The notes under the pieces were generated by a model. That model saw nothing but the letters and a program-made list of their open reading frames with translations. It made no database searches and was not told the DNA's origin. 35,072 nucleotides of DNA from the NCBI GenBank assembly GCA_027625145.1, contig JAQBXK010000020.1, positions 1 through 35,072 on the forward strand, written 5' to 3'. A program made the translations under genes and the position numbers. This document shows positions 24,629 to 33,298 of the stretch, one piece after another. This DNA is from Pseudomonadota bacterium. Its GTDB lineage: Bacteria; Pseudomonadota; Alphaproteobacteria; Puniceispirillales; Marisalimonadaceae. Within the stretch, counting starts at the first letter, position 1; each line of letters starts with the position of its first letter.

Positions 24629-25936
24629 ATGGCTAAGTGGTTAAAAAAAGGGAAGTCAGAAAATGAAATAAAAGAAGCTGATGCAAAGGTAAAAAAAACT
24701 GTTGAAGACATTCTCGCTGATGTTGCTAAAAGAGGGGATCAAGCTGTTAGAGAATTATCAAAAAAGTTTGATAATTACGAACCAGAAAATTTTATATTAA
24801 CTGAGCAAGAAATAGAAAAAGCTATTAGTGAAGTTTCTAAAAGGGATATTGAAGATATTAAATTTGCACAAAATCAAGTTAGAAATTTTGCTTCAAAGCA
24901 ATTAGAATGTATTAAAGATTTAGAAATTGAAACATTGCCTGGAGTTATTTTAGGTCATAAAAATATACCAATTAATGCTGTAGGCTGTTATGTTCCTGGA
25001 GGCAAGTATCCAATGGTTGCTTCTGCTCATATGTCAGTACTTACAGCTAAAGTTGCTGGTGTTAAAAACATCACTGCTTCTGCTCCACCTCAAAATGGAA
25101 AGCCTCATCCAGCAATAGTTACAGCCATGCATTTAGGAGGTGCTGATAAAATACTTTGTCTAGGTGGTATACAAGCTGTTGCTGCGATGGCAATTGGAAC
25201 AGAAACTATTAGTGGTGTAGATATGCTGGTTGGACCTGGGAATATGTTTGTCGCTGAAGCTAAAAGACAGTTATTTGGACGTGTTGGGATTGATCTTTTT
25301 GCTGGTCCAACAGAAACTTTAGTTATTGCCGATAAATCTTCTGATCCTGAAATATGTGCAGTGGATTTACTTGGTCAAGCTGAACACGGGCCAACAAGTC
25401 CATCTATCTTATTAACTAATTCAGAGGATCTTGCATTAAAAACTATAGACGAAATAGAAAGGCAATTAAAAATTATTCCTACGGCGGATATAGCTAAGGT
25501 GTCATGGAAGGATTATGGTCAAGTTATAGTATGTGATAATATAGATGAAATGGTTTCTGTTGCTAATAATCTTGCTTTTGAACATGTACAAGTAATGACT
25601 GAAGATCCGGATTATTTTTTAAAGAATATGACCAATTATGGTGCTTTGTTTCTTGGCTCAAGAACAAATGTTGCATTTGGAGATAAAGTAATTGGAACCA
25701 ACCATACACTTCCTACTAAAACTGCTGCAAGGTACACAGGTGGCTTATGGGTTGGTAAATTTCTAAAAACTTGTACATATCAGAAAATTTTAACTGATGA
25801 AGCTTCAGCAATGGTTGGAGAATATTGCTCTAGACTATGCGCACTTGAGGGTTTTTCAGGTCATGGAGAACAAGCTAACATAAGAGTCAGAAGATTTGGT
25901 GGAAGAAATATAAAGCCATATTCATCTGCAGAATAG
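24629..25936 (+). CDS. Histidinol dehydrogenase family protein (catabolic paralogue, HpsN-like)
   Basis: A 435-residue member of the HisD superfamily, a zinc-dependent NAD-linked dehydrogenase. Zinc and catalytic residues of HisD can be matched: Q250 and H253 in LGQAEHG, E318-H319 in AFEHVQVM, D352 in [14 protein letters not shown] and H412 in GFSGHGEQ. Cofactor segments include [12 protein letters not shown] and [11 protein letters not shown]. There are no other his genes here and it sits in a catabolic operon with an SDR, so oxidation of a diol or alcohol is more likely than histidine synthesis. The sequence [19 protein letters not shown] resembles sulfopropanediol 3-dehydrogenase (HpsN), but that assignment is tentative. 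Confidence 0.85.
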   Translation: MAKWLKKGKSENEIKEADAKVKKTVEDILADVAKRGDQAVRELSKKFDNYEPENFILTEQEIEKAISEVSKRDIEDIKFAQNQVRNFASKQLECIKDLEIETLPGVILGHKNIPINAVGCYVPGGKYPMVASAHMSVLTAKVAGVKNITASAPPQNGKPHPAIVTAMHLGGADKILCLGGIQAVAAMAIGTETISGVDMLVGPGNMFVAEAKRQLFGRVGIDLFAGPTETLVIADKSSDPEICAVDLLGQAEHGPTSPSILLTNSEDLALKTIDEIERQLKIIPTADIAKVSWKDYGQVIVCDNIDEMVSVANNLAFEHVQVMTEDPDYFLKNMTNYGALFLGSRTNVAFGDKVIGTNHTLPTKTAARYTGGLWVGKFLKTCTYQKILTDEASAMVGEYCSRLCALEGFSGHGEQANIRVRRFGGRNIKPYSSAE

Positions 25937-25944
25937 GAGTAGAA

Positions 25945-26709
25945 ATGGAATATCCAAAATTACCTAGTTTTAGATTAGATGGTAAAAATGCTTTAATAAC
26001 AGGTGCTGGCAGAGGAATTGGAATGGGAGCATCAATTGCTTTGGCTGAATCAGGAGCCAAGGTAACTCTTGTTTCAAGAACAGAAAGTGAATTAAAGGCA
26101 TTGACTAACCACATTAACTCGTTAGGTCTAAAAGCAACTTATGAAACATTAGATGTTAACAATGAAAATGAAATTGAAAATTTAATAAATAAATCAAATC
26201 CATTTGATATTCTTATTAACAATGCAGGTACAAATAGACCAGCAAAATTGATAGATACAGACCTTAAAGATTTCGATCATGTAATGTCATTAAATGTCAG
26301 ATCAGTAATGAATTTAACAAAACATGTTGTTAAAAAAATGTTAGAAAACAATATTAAAGGTTCAATTATTAATGTTTCATCTCAAATGGGCCATGTGGGC
26401 GGTCCAAATAGAACAACTTATTGCGCAAGTAAATTTGCTATAGAAGGTTTTACAAAAGCTCTTGCAATAGAATTAGGGCCAAATGAAATTAGAGTGAATA
26501 CCATTTGCCCAACTTTTATACAAACACCAATGACTGAACCTTTTTTAAAGGATGAAGACTTTAAGAAGGCAACGCTTAACATGATCCCACTTGGAAGATT
26601 AGGTGACATTAAAGACCTTATGGGGCCTTTTGTTTTTTTAGCTTCTGAAGCTTCCTTACTAATGACTGGGTCAAGCTTATTAGTTGATGGAGGTTGGACA
26701 GCTAGATAA
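25945..26709 (+). CDS. Short-chain dehydrogenase/reductase (SDR)
   Basis: A 254-residue classical SDR. It has the cofactor motif TGAGRGIG (residues 19-26), NNAG (92-95) and the catalytic S146, Y159 and K163 (YCASK). The C-terminal MTGSSLLVDGGWTAR is typical of FabG/gluconate-5-dehydrogenase-like members. The arginine in VSRTES after the second strand suggests NADP(H) preference, an inference. It starts 8 nt after the HisD-like gene behind AGGAG, so the pair is translationally close and may act in sequence on one alcohol or keto intermediate. Confidence 0.9.
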   Translation: MEYPKLPSFRLDGKNALITGAGRGIGMGASIALAESGAKVTLVSRTESELKALTNHINSLGLKATYETLDVNNENEIENLINKSNPFDILINNAGTNRPAKLIDTDLKDFDHVMSLNVRSVMNLTKHVVKKMLENNIKGSIINVSSQMGHVGGPNRTTYCASKFAIEGFTKALAIELGPNEIRVNTICPTFIQTPMTEPFLKDEDFKKATLNMIPLGRLGDIKDLMGPFVFLASEASLLMTGSSLLVDGGWTAR

Positions 26710-26758
26710 GCACTTTGCCAGCTAGTTTTTTTATTAATGGGGAGCATTAAGTTTTAAA

Positions 26759-27259
26759 TTGTCTAATGAAGTAAAATGTAAATTAAAAATAAATGGTTTA
26801 GTTTATAACTTATCAATACCTAGTGATACACCACTTATATTTGTTATAAGAAATAACTTGAATTTAAAGGGCACTAAACTAGGTTGTGGATTAGAGCAAT
26901 GTGGTTCTTGTACTTTATTAGTTGATGGTAAAAAAACTTTATCTTGTAATCAAAATGCTATTGATTTTGAAGGTAAAGAGATAACTACTATTGAAGGCTT
27001 AGAAGTTAATAATAAATATTCATTGTTACAAGAAGCATTTATAGAATTTAATTCAGCTCAATGTGGCTATTGTAGCAGCGGAATAATAATGTCTTTAACT
27101 TCTCTATTTAACGAGAAAAACATACCTACAGAAAATGATATAGTTAAATCTTTGGAAAACAACTTATGCAGATGTGGATCTCATCATTCAGTCTTAAAAG
27201 CTGTAGAAAAGGTGATTTCTATTTTATCTAATGAAAAAGTTGAGAATCAATATGAATGA
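26759..27259 (+). CDS. 2Fe-2S subunit of a NicA/IorA-type molybdenum hydroxylase
   Basis: A 166-residue iron-sulfur protein. The first cluster motif is CGLEQCGSCTLLVDG plus Cys in TLSCNQ; the second is QCGYCSSGIIM with NLCRCGSHHSVL. All eight cysteines are present. It differs clearly from the other 2Fe-2S subunit at 9.0 kb. The apparent start is TTG 26759, with GGGGAG about 14 nt upstream, longer than ideal, so the exact start is uncertain. The following Mo subunit overlaps it by 8 nt, and there is no adjacent FAD subunit, as in nicotinate hydroxylase NicAB and isoquinoline oxidoreductase IorAB. Confidence 0.9.
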   Translation: MSNEVKCKLKINGLVYNLSIPSDTPLIFVIRNNLNLKGTKLGCGLEQCGSCTLLVDGKKTLSCNQNAIDFEGKEITTIEGLEVNNKYSLLQEAFIEFNSAQCGYCSSGIIMSLTSLFNEKNIPTENDIVKSLENNLCRCGSHHSVLKAVEKVISILSNEKVENQYE

Positions 27260-29402
27260 GTTATCGACTGGGCCAAGCATTAAAGTTTATAATTTATTAT
27301 CTAATTGGATTAGCTTTAATAATAATAATAATAAAATTAAAATTTTTTCTGGCAAAGTTGATATTGGTCAACATATAAGTATGACTTTGTCTATCATAGC
27401 TTCTAGAGAGCTAGATATAGACATAGATAAAGTGGAAGTTGTAAATTTAATAACTGGTAAGTCACCAGATGAAGGCTTTACAGCTGGCAGTTTATCAGTA
27501 AGTCACTCAGGAACAGCTTTAAAAGCAGCTTCAATTACTTTTAGAAATTTATTTATTGAATATGTTCTTTCTAAATTTAATGTTGAAATTGATAATTTAA
27601 ATATAGAAAATGGAATTGCCAAAATTTCAGGTACAAATCATTTTTTTTCTTACTGGGATTTTGCTAAATTAGATACTTATAAAAATATAAAAATTACTGA
27701 ATTTATTCCAAAAAGAAATTTTGATATTAATTCTAAAAAAAAATCAAATACAAATAAGACAATAAGAGAAATAATTACTGGAAAATATGAATTTATTCAT
27801 GACTTAAATTTTCCAAATATGCTTCATGCAAGAATTCTAAGGCCACCAAATTATTTATCAAAGTTAAAATCTATAGACAATCAATTAATATCGAAATTAA
27901 AAAATGAGAATATCAAAGTTCTTGTTATAGGTTCTTTTATTGCTGCGATTGGCGTCGATGAATATAAAGTCATTCAATCAATTAATAGATTAAGATCTTC
28001 ATGTATATGGGAATCTTTAGGTGATATAAAAACAACCAACATATTTGATATGTTAGCTAATAACAAAAAAGATACCCTTCTTGTAAAAGCTGGGGGTGAA
28101 GCTTTTCATGAAAATATTCCAAATAAACAAATATTTGATAACAAACAATTTGTAACATTAAATAGCGAATATAAAAAGCCATACATAATGCATGGATCTA
28201 TTGGACCTTCTGCAGCGTGCTCTATTTTTGAAAATAATAGATTTAAAATTTTCACTCACAGTCAAGGCATATATCAAACAAGAAGTGCAATTTGTGAAGC
28301 TTTAAATGTTAAGGAACAAGATATTGAGATGAGCTTTATGCCAGGAGCAGGTTGTTATGGCCATAATGGTGCAGATGATGCTGCATTTGAGGCTGCAAAA
28401 ATTTCAATCTCATTTCCTGGTAAGTATATTTTACTTAAATGGACAAGAGAAGACGAAAATTGTTGGGAGCCTTATGGAAGCGCCGCATTAAGTAAAATAA
28501 CAGGAACTTTAGATTTAAAAGGAAATATTGTTTACTGGTCACACGAGACTTTTGCAGATACATTTATGACAAGGCCTTCAAATGGGGGAGCAGTTAACCT
28601 TTTATCTTTTAAATATATAGAAAATAGTTTTATTAAAAAAAATCATATACCAAGAACAGCTCCTCATATGGGTATACATAGAAACCTTGATCCATTATAT
28701 AATTTCAAAAACACTAGATTAGTAAAAAATTTAGTTCATGATTTACCATTAAGAACTTCTGCATTAAGAGGTCTTGGAGCTTTTGGTAATGTGTTCGCTA
28801 TTGAATGTTTTATGAATGAACTTGCAGAAATTGCCAATATAGATCCTTTAATTTTTCGATTAAATCACCTGGATGATATAAGAGCAAAAGAAGTTCTTTT
28901 AGATTTAAAGAAACAAATGGATAAAAGTATATTAGACACAAGTCATGCCCGTGGAATTGGATTTGCTAGATATAAAAATTCAGCTGCTTATTGTGCCGTT
29001 GGAATAGAAATTAGTATATCAGATGATGCTGAAATAAAATTAATTAACTCATGGATTACAGTTGATGCTGGTGAAATAGTTTATCCAGCAGGTGTCACCT
29101 CACAATTAGAAGGTGGTTTAATTCAAGGTGCTAGTTGGACAATATATGAACAAGTTGAATACGATACAAAATCTATTTTATCTAAGGATTGGGATGAATA
29201 TAAAATTATAGGTTTTGATAATATTCCTAATATAAATGTAAGTATGATTGACAGAAAAGGTTATCCATTTCTTGGTGTAGGTGAGGTTGTGGCTGGCCCA
29301 ATTAGTGCTGCTATAGGAAACGCATTATATAATTTAATAGGAGTAAGATTAAAAACCTTACCTTATACTAAAGTAAATATTAAAAGTGAGATTTTAAATT
29401 AA
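27252..29402 (+). CDS. Molybdopterin-binding subunit of a NicB/IorB-type hydroxylase
   Basis: A 716-residue Mo subunit with the domain order of the IorB/NicB group: a Mo-binding segment first (KVDIGQHISMTLSIIA, TAGSLSVSHSG), then the hammerhead domain (GKYEFIHDLNFPNMLHARILRP, near residue 180), then the remaining Mo domains (PGAGCYGHNGADDA, SALRGLGAFGN, and the C-terminal catalytic-glutamate motif GVGEVVAGP). It lacks the C-terminal cytochrome c domains of Pseudomonas NicB and has no CxxCH, so electrons must leave through another carrier. ATG 27252 is preferred over ATG 27231 because it overlaps the upstream gene by only 8 nt. No Tat signal is visible, so it is probably cytoplasmic. Confidence 0.88.
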   Translation: MNELSTGPSIKVYNLLSNWISFNNNNNKIKIFSGKVDIGQHISMTLSIIASRELDIDIDKVEVVNLITGKSPDEGFTAGSLSVSHSGTALKAASITFRNLFIEYVLSKFNVEIDNLNIENGIAKISGTNHFFSYWDFAKLDTYKNIKITEFIPKRNFDINSKKKSNTNKTIREIITGKYEFIHDLNFPNMLHARILRPPNYLSKLKSIDNQLISKLKNENIKVLVIGSFIAAIGVDEYKVIQSINRLRSSCIWESLGDIKTTNIFDMLANNKKDTLLVKAGGEAFHENIPNKQIFDNKQFVTLNSEYKKPYIMHGSIGPSAACSIFENNRFKIFTHSQGIYQTRSAICEALNVKEQDIEMSFMPGAGCYGHNGADDAAFEAAKISISFPGKYILLKWTREDENCWEPYGSAALSKITGTLDLKGNIVYWSHETFADTFMTRPSNGGAVNLLSFKYIENSFIKKNHIPRTAPHMGIHRNLDPLYNFKNTRLVKNLVHDLPLRTSALRGLGAFGNVFAIECFMNELAEIANIDPLIFRLNHLDDIRAKEVLLDLKKQMDKSILDTSHARGIGFARYKNSAAYCAVGIEISISDDAEIKLINSWITVDAGEIVYPAGVTSQLEGGLIQGASWTIYEQVEYDTKSILSKDWDEYKIIGFDNIPNINVSMIDRKGYPFLGVGEVVAGPISAAIGNALYNLIGVRLKTLPYTKVNIKSEILN

Positions 29403-29421
29403 TTATTTAAATTAATTATTT
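29396..29421. repeat. Perfect 13-bp tandem duplication at the end of the NicB-like gene
   Basis: aaattaattattt occurs twice head-to-tail (29396-29408 and 29409-29421) across the stop codon. The stop falls in the first copy, so the protein is unaffected. It is most likely a slippage product in low-complexity DNA. Confidence 0.6.
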
Positions 29422-29452
29422 ATAATAATACATTGATTTACAAGGAATATTT

Positions 29453-30589
29453 ATGAAACATAAAAGGAGTGAAATCGGATTAGCTATTGTTGGTTGTGGA
29501 ACTATTGGAAGAATTAGGGCTATTATGGCTAGAGATTATCCAGGTATTGGCTGGTTAGGTTTGTGTGACATTAATCAAGAGTTAGGAGAAAAACTAAAAG
29601 TAGACTCTAATGCTGATTTTTATACTACTAATTATAACGATTTATTAAAAAGAAGAGAGGTAACTGCTATAATAATAGCAACGGATGAAAATCACCATTT
29701 TGGCCCAGCTATGGCTGCAATAAATGCCAATGCTTCACTCTTTATTGAAAAACCTCTTGCAACTGATTTAGTTGAATCCAGAACGGTTCTTAATGCTATT
29801 CAAGAAGCTAAAGTTGATGCTGTTCTTGGCTATACTCAAAGGTTTAGAAGAAGGTTTTTATCTGTAAAACAAAAGTTACAAGATAATGAAATTGGTGATG
29901 TTACATCAGTTGTTACAAGGGCTTTTATGAATAGTATGGTTCCAATTGCTACCGTTAGAAGAACAAATGAAAGAAAAAACCTCACTCCTATGGTGGTTTC
30001 TGGAACACACAGCCTTGATATGTCTTTGTGGCTAATGGAAGGGAAAATACCTAAAACTATTTATGCACAATCTGTCGATAAAAAATTGCAAAGTCATGGA
30101 ACTAAAGATGCTACCTTTGGCATATTTACCATGACTGATGACACTATTTTTAGCATGAATATTAGTTGGGGACTACCAACAGTTTGGCCAGGTTCAGTTT
30201 ATGGATTAGAAGTTGGAATTGTTGGAACTGAGGGTGTTATAGATATAGAGGATACCCATCGAGATGTTGTGTTAGCATCTAATAAACCACAAGGAGCGGG
30301 CTATAGTCCATCAGGCTTTAATCCAGGCGTAGATAGGCATGTTGATTTTTTAACTTCCTATCCTCCAGGGGATATTTATAATAATCAATTGTGGGGACCT
30401 ATGAGAGAAGAGACAAACTCTTGGTTTCAAAGGTTGTATATTGGAACAGAAACACCTCATGCCTCTGCTTTTGATGGACATAGAAATCTTGTGTTGTCGA
30501 TGGCAATGGATGCCTCAAGTAAAATACAACAAAAGATAGAAATTAATGATGATATTGAAAAAGAAATTTTAAGAATTCAACACTTATAA
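29453..30589 (+). CDS. Gfo/Idh/MocA family oxidoreductase
   Basis: A 378-residue NAD(P)-dependent dehydrogenase. The Rossmann motif is IVGCGTIGRIRA (residues 12-23), and the family-defining EKP is at 99-101 (FIEKPLATD). The C-terminal catalytic domain includes GTHSLDMSLWLMEG, with the conserved H and D. Relatives oxidise myo-inositol and various sugar or cyclitol derivatives. It begins 50 nt after the Mo subunit behind AAGGA and is followed by an alcohol dehydrogenase after 16 nt. Substrate unknown. Confidence 0.9.
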   Translation: MKHKRSEIGLAIVGCGTIGRIRAIMARDYPGIGWLGLCDINQELGEKLKVDSNADFYTTNYNDLLKRREVTAIIIATDENHHFGPAMAAINANASLFIEKPLATDLVESRTVLNAIQEAKVDAVLGYTQRFRRRFLSVKQKLQDNEIGDVTSVVTRAFMNSMVPIATVRRTNERKNLTPMVVSGTHSLDMSLWLMEGKIPKTIYAQSVDKKLQSHGTKDATFGIFTMTDDTIFSMNISWGLPTVWPGSVYGLEVGIVGTEGVIDIEDTHRDVVLASNKPQGAGYSPSGFNPGVDRHVDFLTSYPPGDIYNNQLWGPMREETNSWFQRLYIGTETPHASAFDGHRNLVLSMAMDASSKIQQKIEINDDIEKEILRIQHL

Positions 30590-30605
30590 TTAAGGTTATT
30601 ATAAT

Positions 30606-31634
30606 ATGAAAGCTCTAGTTTTACATGGCCCTAATAATCCATTTTCTTATGAAAATGTTTCTGACCCTATCCCTAAAAATGGTGAAGCAGTTGCAAAAGT
30701 TATTGCATGTGGTTCAGGGTTAACTATTCAACATGTTAAAGCAGGTAGAACTGAAGTTAATTTTCCTATAATAATTGGCCATGAGATTACAGCAGAGTTA
30801 GTTGAGTTAAGAGGAAATTGTGGCGAATTAAAAGTAGGTATGCCTGTTACTGCATACTTTTATTTAACTTGTGGTTATTGCAAATGGTGTAAAATTAATA
30901 GAGAGAGCTTATGTGAAAACTTTAATGGATATATTGGCAGGCAAATAAATGGAGGGTATGCAGAATATATTTCTCTTCCAGCTAAAAACTTTATACCTTT
31001 ACCAAATACATTAAATTACAAAAAATACCCTTTAGAGACAGCTATAATTTGCGATGCAATTGCTACACCTCTTAAAGTAATAAAAAAAGGAAGAATTACC
31101 AATACTGATAAAGTTGCTGTAATAGGTGCTGGGGGTGGATTAGGCATTCATATGCTTAAGATGTTAAAAATGTATAACATTGATTGTATCGCTTTAGAAA
31201 CAAAGACTATTAAAGAAAAGGCATGCAAAGAAGCTGGTGCAAATTTGTTTTTATCAACAACATCTAATAACATTATAGAAACTATTCAAGATTATACAAA
31301 AACATATGGATTAGATGTTGTCGTAGACTTTGTTTCTAGTAAAGCATCACTGGAATTAGGCGTTTCTATACTTGGGAAGGGAGGTAGGCTCATAACACTT
31401 GGTGGAAGTGGTGAATCATTTGTTGCAGATTCTGGAAAAATGTTATTAAAGGAACTAGAACTTATAGGAAGCAGGTATTGTACAAAACAAGAAGTTTTAG
31501 ATAGCTTAGAATTGGTTGCTCGTAAACTTATAACCCCATTAGTAACTGAAAAAGTTTCTCCACTTGAAGCAAATGAACTTCATAATAAAATAGAAATGGG
31601 GACTGTTATTGGACGAGCAGGCATTATATTCTAG
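30606..31634 (+). CDS. Zinc-containing alcohol dehydrogenase, medium-chain (MDR) family
   Basis: A 342-residue MDR dehydrogenase. The catalytic zinc region includes C35 in ACGSG and the GHE motif (H59, E60) in IIGHEITAE. The structural zinc cysteines are C89, C92, C95 and C103 in TCGYCKWCKINRESLC. The Rossmann motif is VIGAGGGLGIHML (about residues 173-185). The usual CGTD-x-H after the catalytic cysteine is altered to CGSGLTIQH, so activity on typical alcohols is less certain. It ends tail-to-tail with the isochorismatase-family gene, sharing the palindromic CTAG as both stop codons. Confidence 0.9.
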   Translation: MKALVLHGPNNPFSYENVSDPIPKNGEAVAKVIACGSGLTIQHVKAGRTEVNFPIIIGHEITAELVELRGNCGELKVGMPVTAYFYLTCGYCKWCKINRESLCENFNGYIGRQINGGYAEYISLPAKNFIPLPNTLNYKKYPLETAIICDAIATPLKVIKKGRITNTDKVAVIGAGGGLGIHMLKMLKMYNIDCIALETKTIKEKACKEAGANLFLSTTSNNIIETIQDYTKTYGLDVVVDFVSSKASLELGVSILGKGGRLITLGGSGESFVADSGKMLLKELELIGSRYCTKQEVLDSLELVARKLITPLVTEKVSPLEANELHNKIEMGTVIGRAGIIF

Positions 31635-32323
31635 ATATTTAATTTTTTATAAAGTTCATTTTTATTTAATACCCATGCAATAGATCTTGACATAATATCA
31701 AGAGCAGCAAGGTGTTGATCTTTTCCTCGCATACTTCCTGTGCATTCTCTAATTAAAATAGGCTTGTATCCTCTATTACTAGCCCCAAAGGCTGTTCCGT
31801 ACACACATGTGTCAGTGTTAACTCCACAAATTAAAATGTTTTTAAGACCAATAATACGACTAATTAATTGATGTAATTCAGTTTCATGAAACGAGTCAAA
31901 GTTTCTCTTACTAGTAACATGAAAATCTCCTTTACCAATAAATAAGTCAGGAAGTTTTGATGACATTGTCCCTTCAACTCGTTCTGGCTTTTTTCTAGCG
32001 GATGCTTGAGCATTTTGAGATAAATTATTTGATTGGCTTACATCTATATATGGACTAATAAAAAAATTATGATTTAGTTCTTCTTTTCTTCTAACTACAT
32101 AGCAATGAATAATTGGAACATCATTTTTTCTCATTTTCATAAGAAAATCATTGGTATTTTTAGTAATGCTTTCTATGTCATCATTAGCTAAAGGAGACGT
32201 GCCATATTTAGGATTTAAATATTCATTCTGCATATCAACTGTAAGAACACATACATTATCTATAGAAATATCTAAGAGGTTATTCATTTTTTTTGTATAA
32301 TCTGAGAAGTTGTTTTGTTTCAT
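31631..32323 (-). CDS. Isochorismatase family cysteine hydrolase (amidase-like)
   Basis: A 230-residue cysteine hydrolase with the Asp-Lys-Cys triad readable as D30 (LTVDMQNEYL), K139 (TSKRNFDSFHETEL) and C173 (CGVNTDTCVYGTAF). Family members include ureidoacrylate, maleamate and N-carbamoylsarcosine amidohydrolases, so deamination of an open-chain amide is a reasonable role. ATG 32323 is chosen because AAAGGA lies at the right distance; the longer reading starts at a TTG (32347) without such a site. It is a single-gene minus-strand unit, divergent from the damaged dehydrogenase gene. Confidence 0.87.
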   Translation of the reverse strand: MKQNNFSDYTKKMNNLLDISIDNVCVLTVDMQNEYLNPKYGTSPLANDDIESITKNTNDFLMKMRKNDVPIIHCYVVRRKEELNHNFFISPYIDVSQSNNLSQNAQASARKKPERVEGTMSSKLPDLFIGKGDFHVTSKRNFDSFHETELHQLISRIIGLKNILICGVNTDTCVYGTAFGASNRGYKPILIRECTGSMRGKDQHLAALDIMSRSIAWVLNKNELYKKLNI

Positions 32324-32400
32324 TATAAATTCCTTTAAAAAATACAAATTGATATAATAAATCTAATTTATTATATTATATAATTTTAAGAGGAAAATAT

Positions 32401-33297
32401 ATGGAAAGTTTTTCATTTAATAACAAGATATCTATAATAGGATTAGGTGTTCTTGGTTCAGCAATTGCATAGAATTTTATAGAAAAAAAAATATCTATTT
32501 CAGGTTTTGATATATCAAATAAAGCAACTGAAAAATTAAAAAATAAAAATATAAAAATTTATAATTCTATTAATGAGGTAATTGATAATAATAAATTTAT
32601 AATCACCTCTCTCCCTTCGGAAAAAAGTTTGATCAGTGTATCTAGTCAATTATTTAATAAAAAAAAGGAAAAAATAATAATAATAGAAACATCAACTTTA
32701 CCATTAGATTGTAAATTAGAAGCTAAAGAAATCCTTTCAAAAGAGAACATTTTAATTTTTGACGCCCCTTTGTCAGGAAATAGAATGGCAGCTTTGGAAG
32801 GAAAATTATCTGCATATTTAAGTGGAGAAAAGTTAAATAAAGATTATGCAAAGACAATTTTAAATATGTTTTGTCAAAAGGTTACTGATGTTGGGGATTT
32901 TGGCAATGGTACCATTGTTAAATTAATAGGTAATATTCTAAATCTTGTTCACAATGCTGTTGCTGGAGAAGTTATGGCTTTAGGAATAAAATCTGGCCTT
33001 GATCCAGAGGTTATATTTAATGCTATAAGTGGCACTTTTTCATCTTCAGGTGTTTTTGAAAATAGAGGAAAACTTATGGTTGATGAAGATTATGAAAAAG
33101 AAGGAATGAATTTTTCAACATCCATTAAAGATTCTAGCTTTATAACAGATTTATCAAAAAAATATATGGTTCCACTTCCTATATATCAAGTTGCTCTGCA
33201 GTATTATTATGCGGCAGTCGCTCAGGGTCACTTTGATAAAGATGCTGCATCTGTTCTAAAAGTAATAGAAAAAAATGCAAATATTCATAGAAAATAA
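32401..33297 (+). pseudogene. Beta-hydroxyacid dehydrogenase gene interrupted by an in-frame TAG
   Basis: Reading from ATG 32401, behind an intact AAGAGGA ribosome-binding site, gives a normal 3-hydroxyisobutyrate-dehydrogenase-type N-terminus (ISIIGLGVLGSAIA) and then a TAG at codon 24 (32470-32472). The same frame continues without further damage for 274 codons to 33297, including DAPLSGNRMAA, FGNGTIVKLIGN (catalytic lysine) and a normal C-terminus. The stop falls in the first Rossmann helix, where many sorts of residue are tolerated. It is either a very recent pseudogene, a sequencing or assembly error, or a read-through codon. A TTG restart at 32629 would lack the cofactor motif. Confidence 0.8.
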
Positions 33298-33298
33298 A

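Noticed and set aside
24321-24644. Overlapping plus-strand frame of 107 codons across the end of the flavin reductase gene, possibly indicating a frameshift
   Set aside because: The reductase keeps its family C-terminus (PLTYWNGSI) in its own frame, so no frameshift is needed; the other frame shows no family features.
15002-32323. A Rut pyrimidine-degradation set (LLM oxygenase, isochorismatase-like, alpha/beta hydrolase and flavin reductase all present)
   Set aside because: The LLM enzyme lacks RutA-like motifs, the hydrolase looks PcaD-like, the genes are dispersed over 17 kb, and rutC and rutE are missing. The match is only at family level.
12354-32323. A complete nicotinate (nic) pathway
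   Set aside because: NicAB-like subunits, a ring hydroxylase and an isochorismatase-type amidase are present, but no 2,5-dihydroxypyridine dioxygenase (NicX) or maleate isomerase (NicE) is seen in the window.
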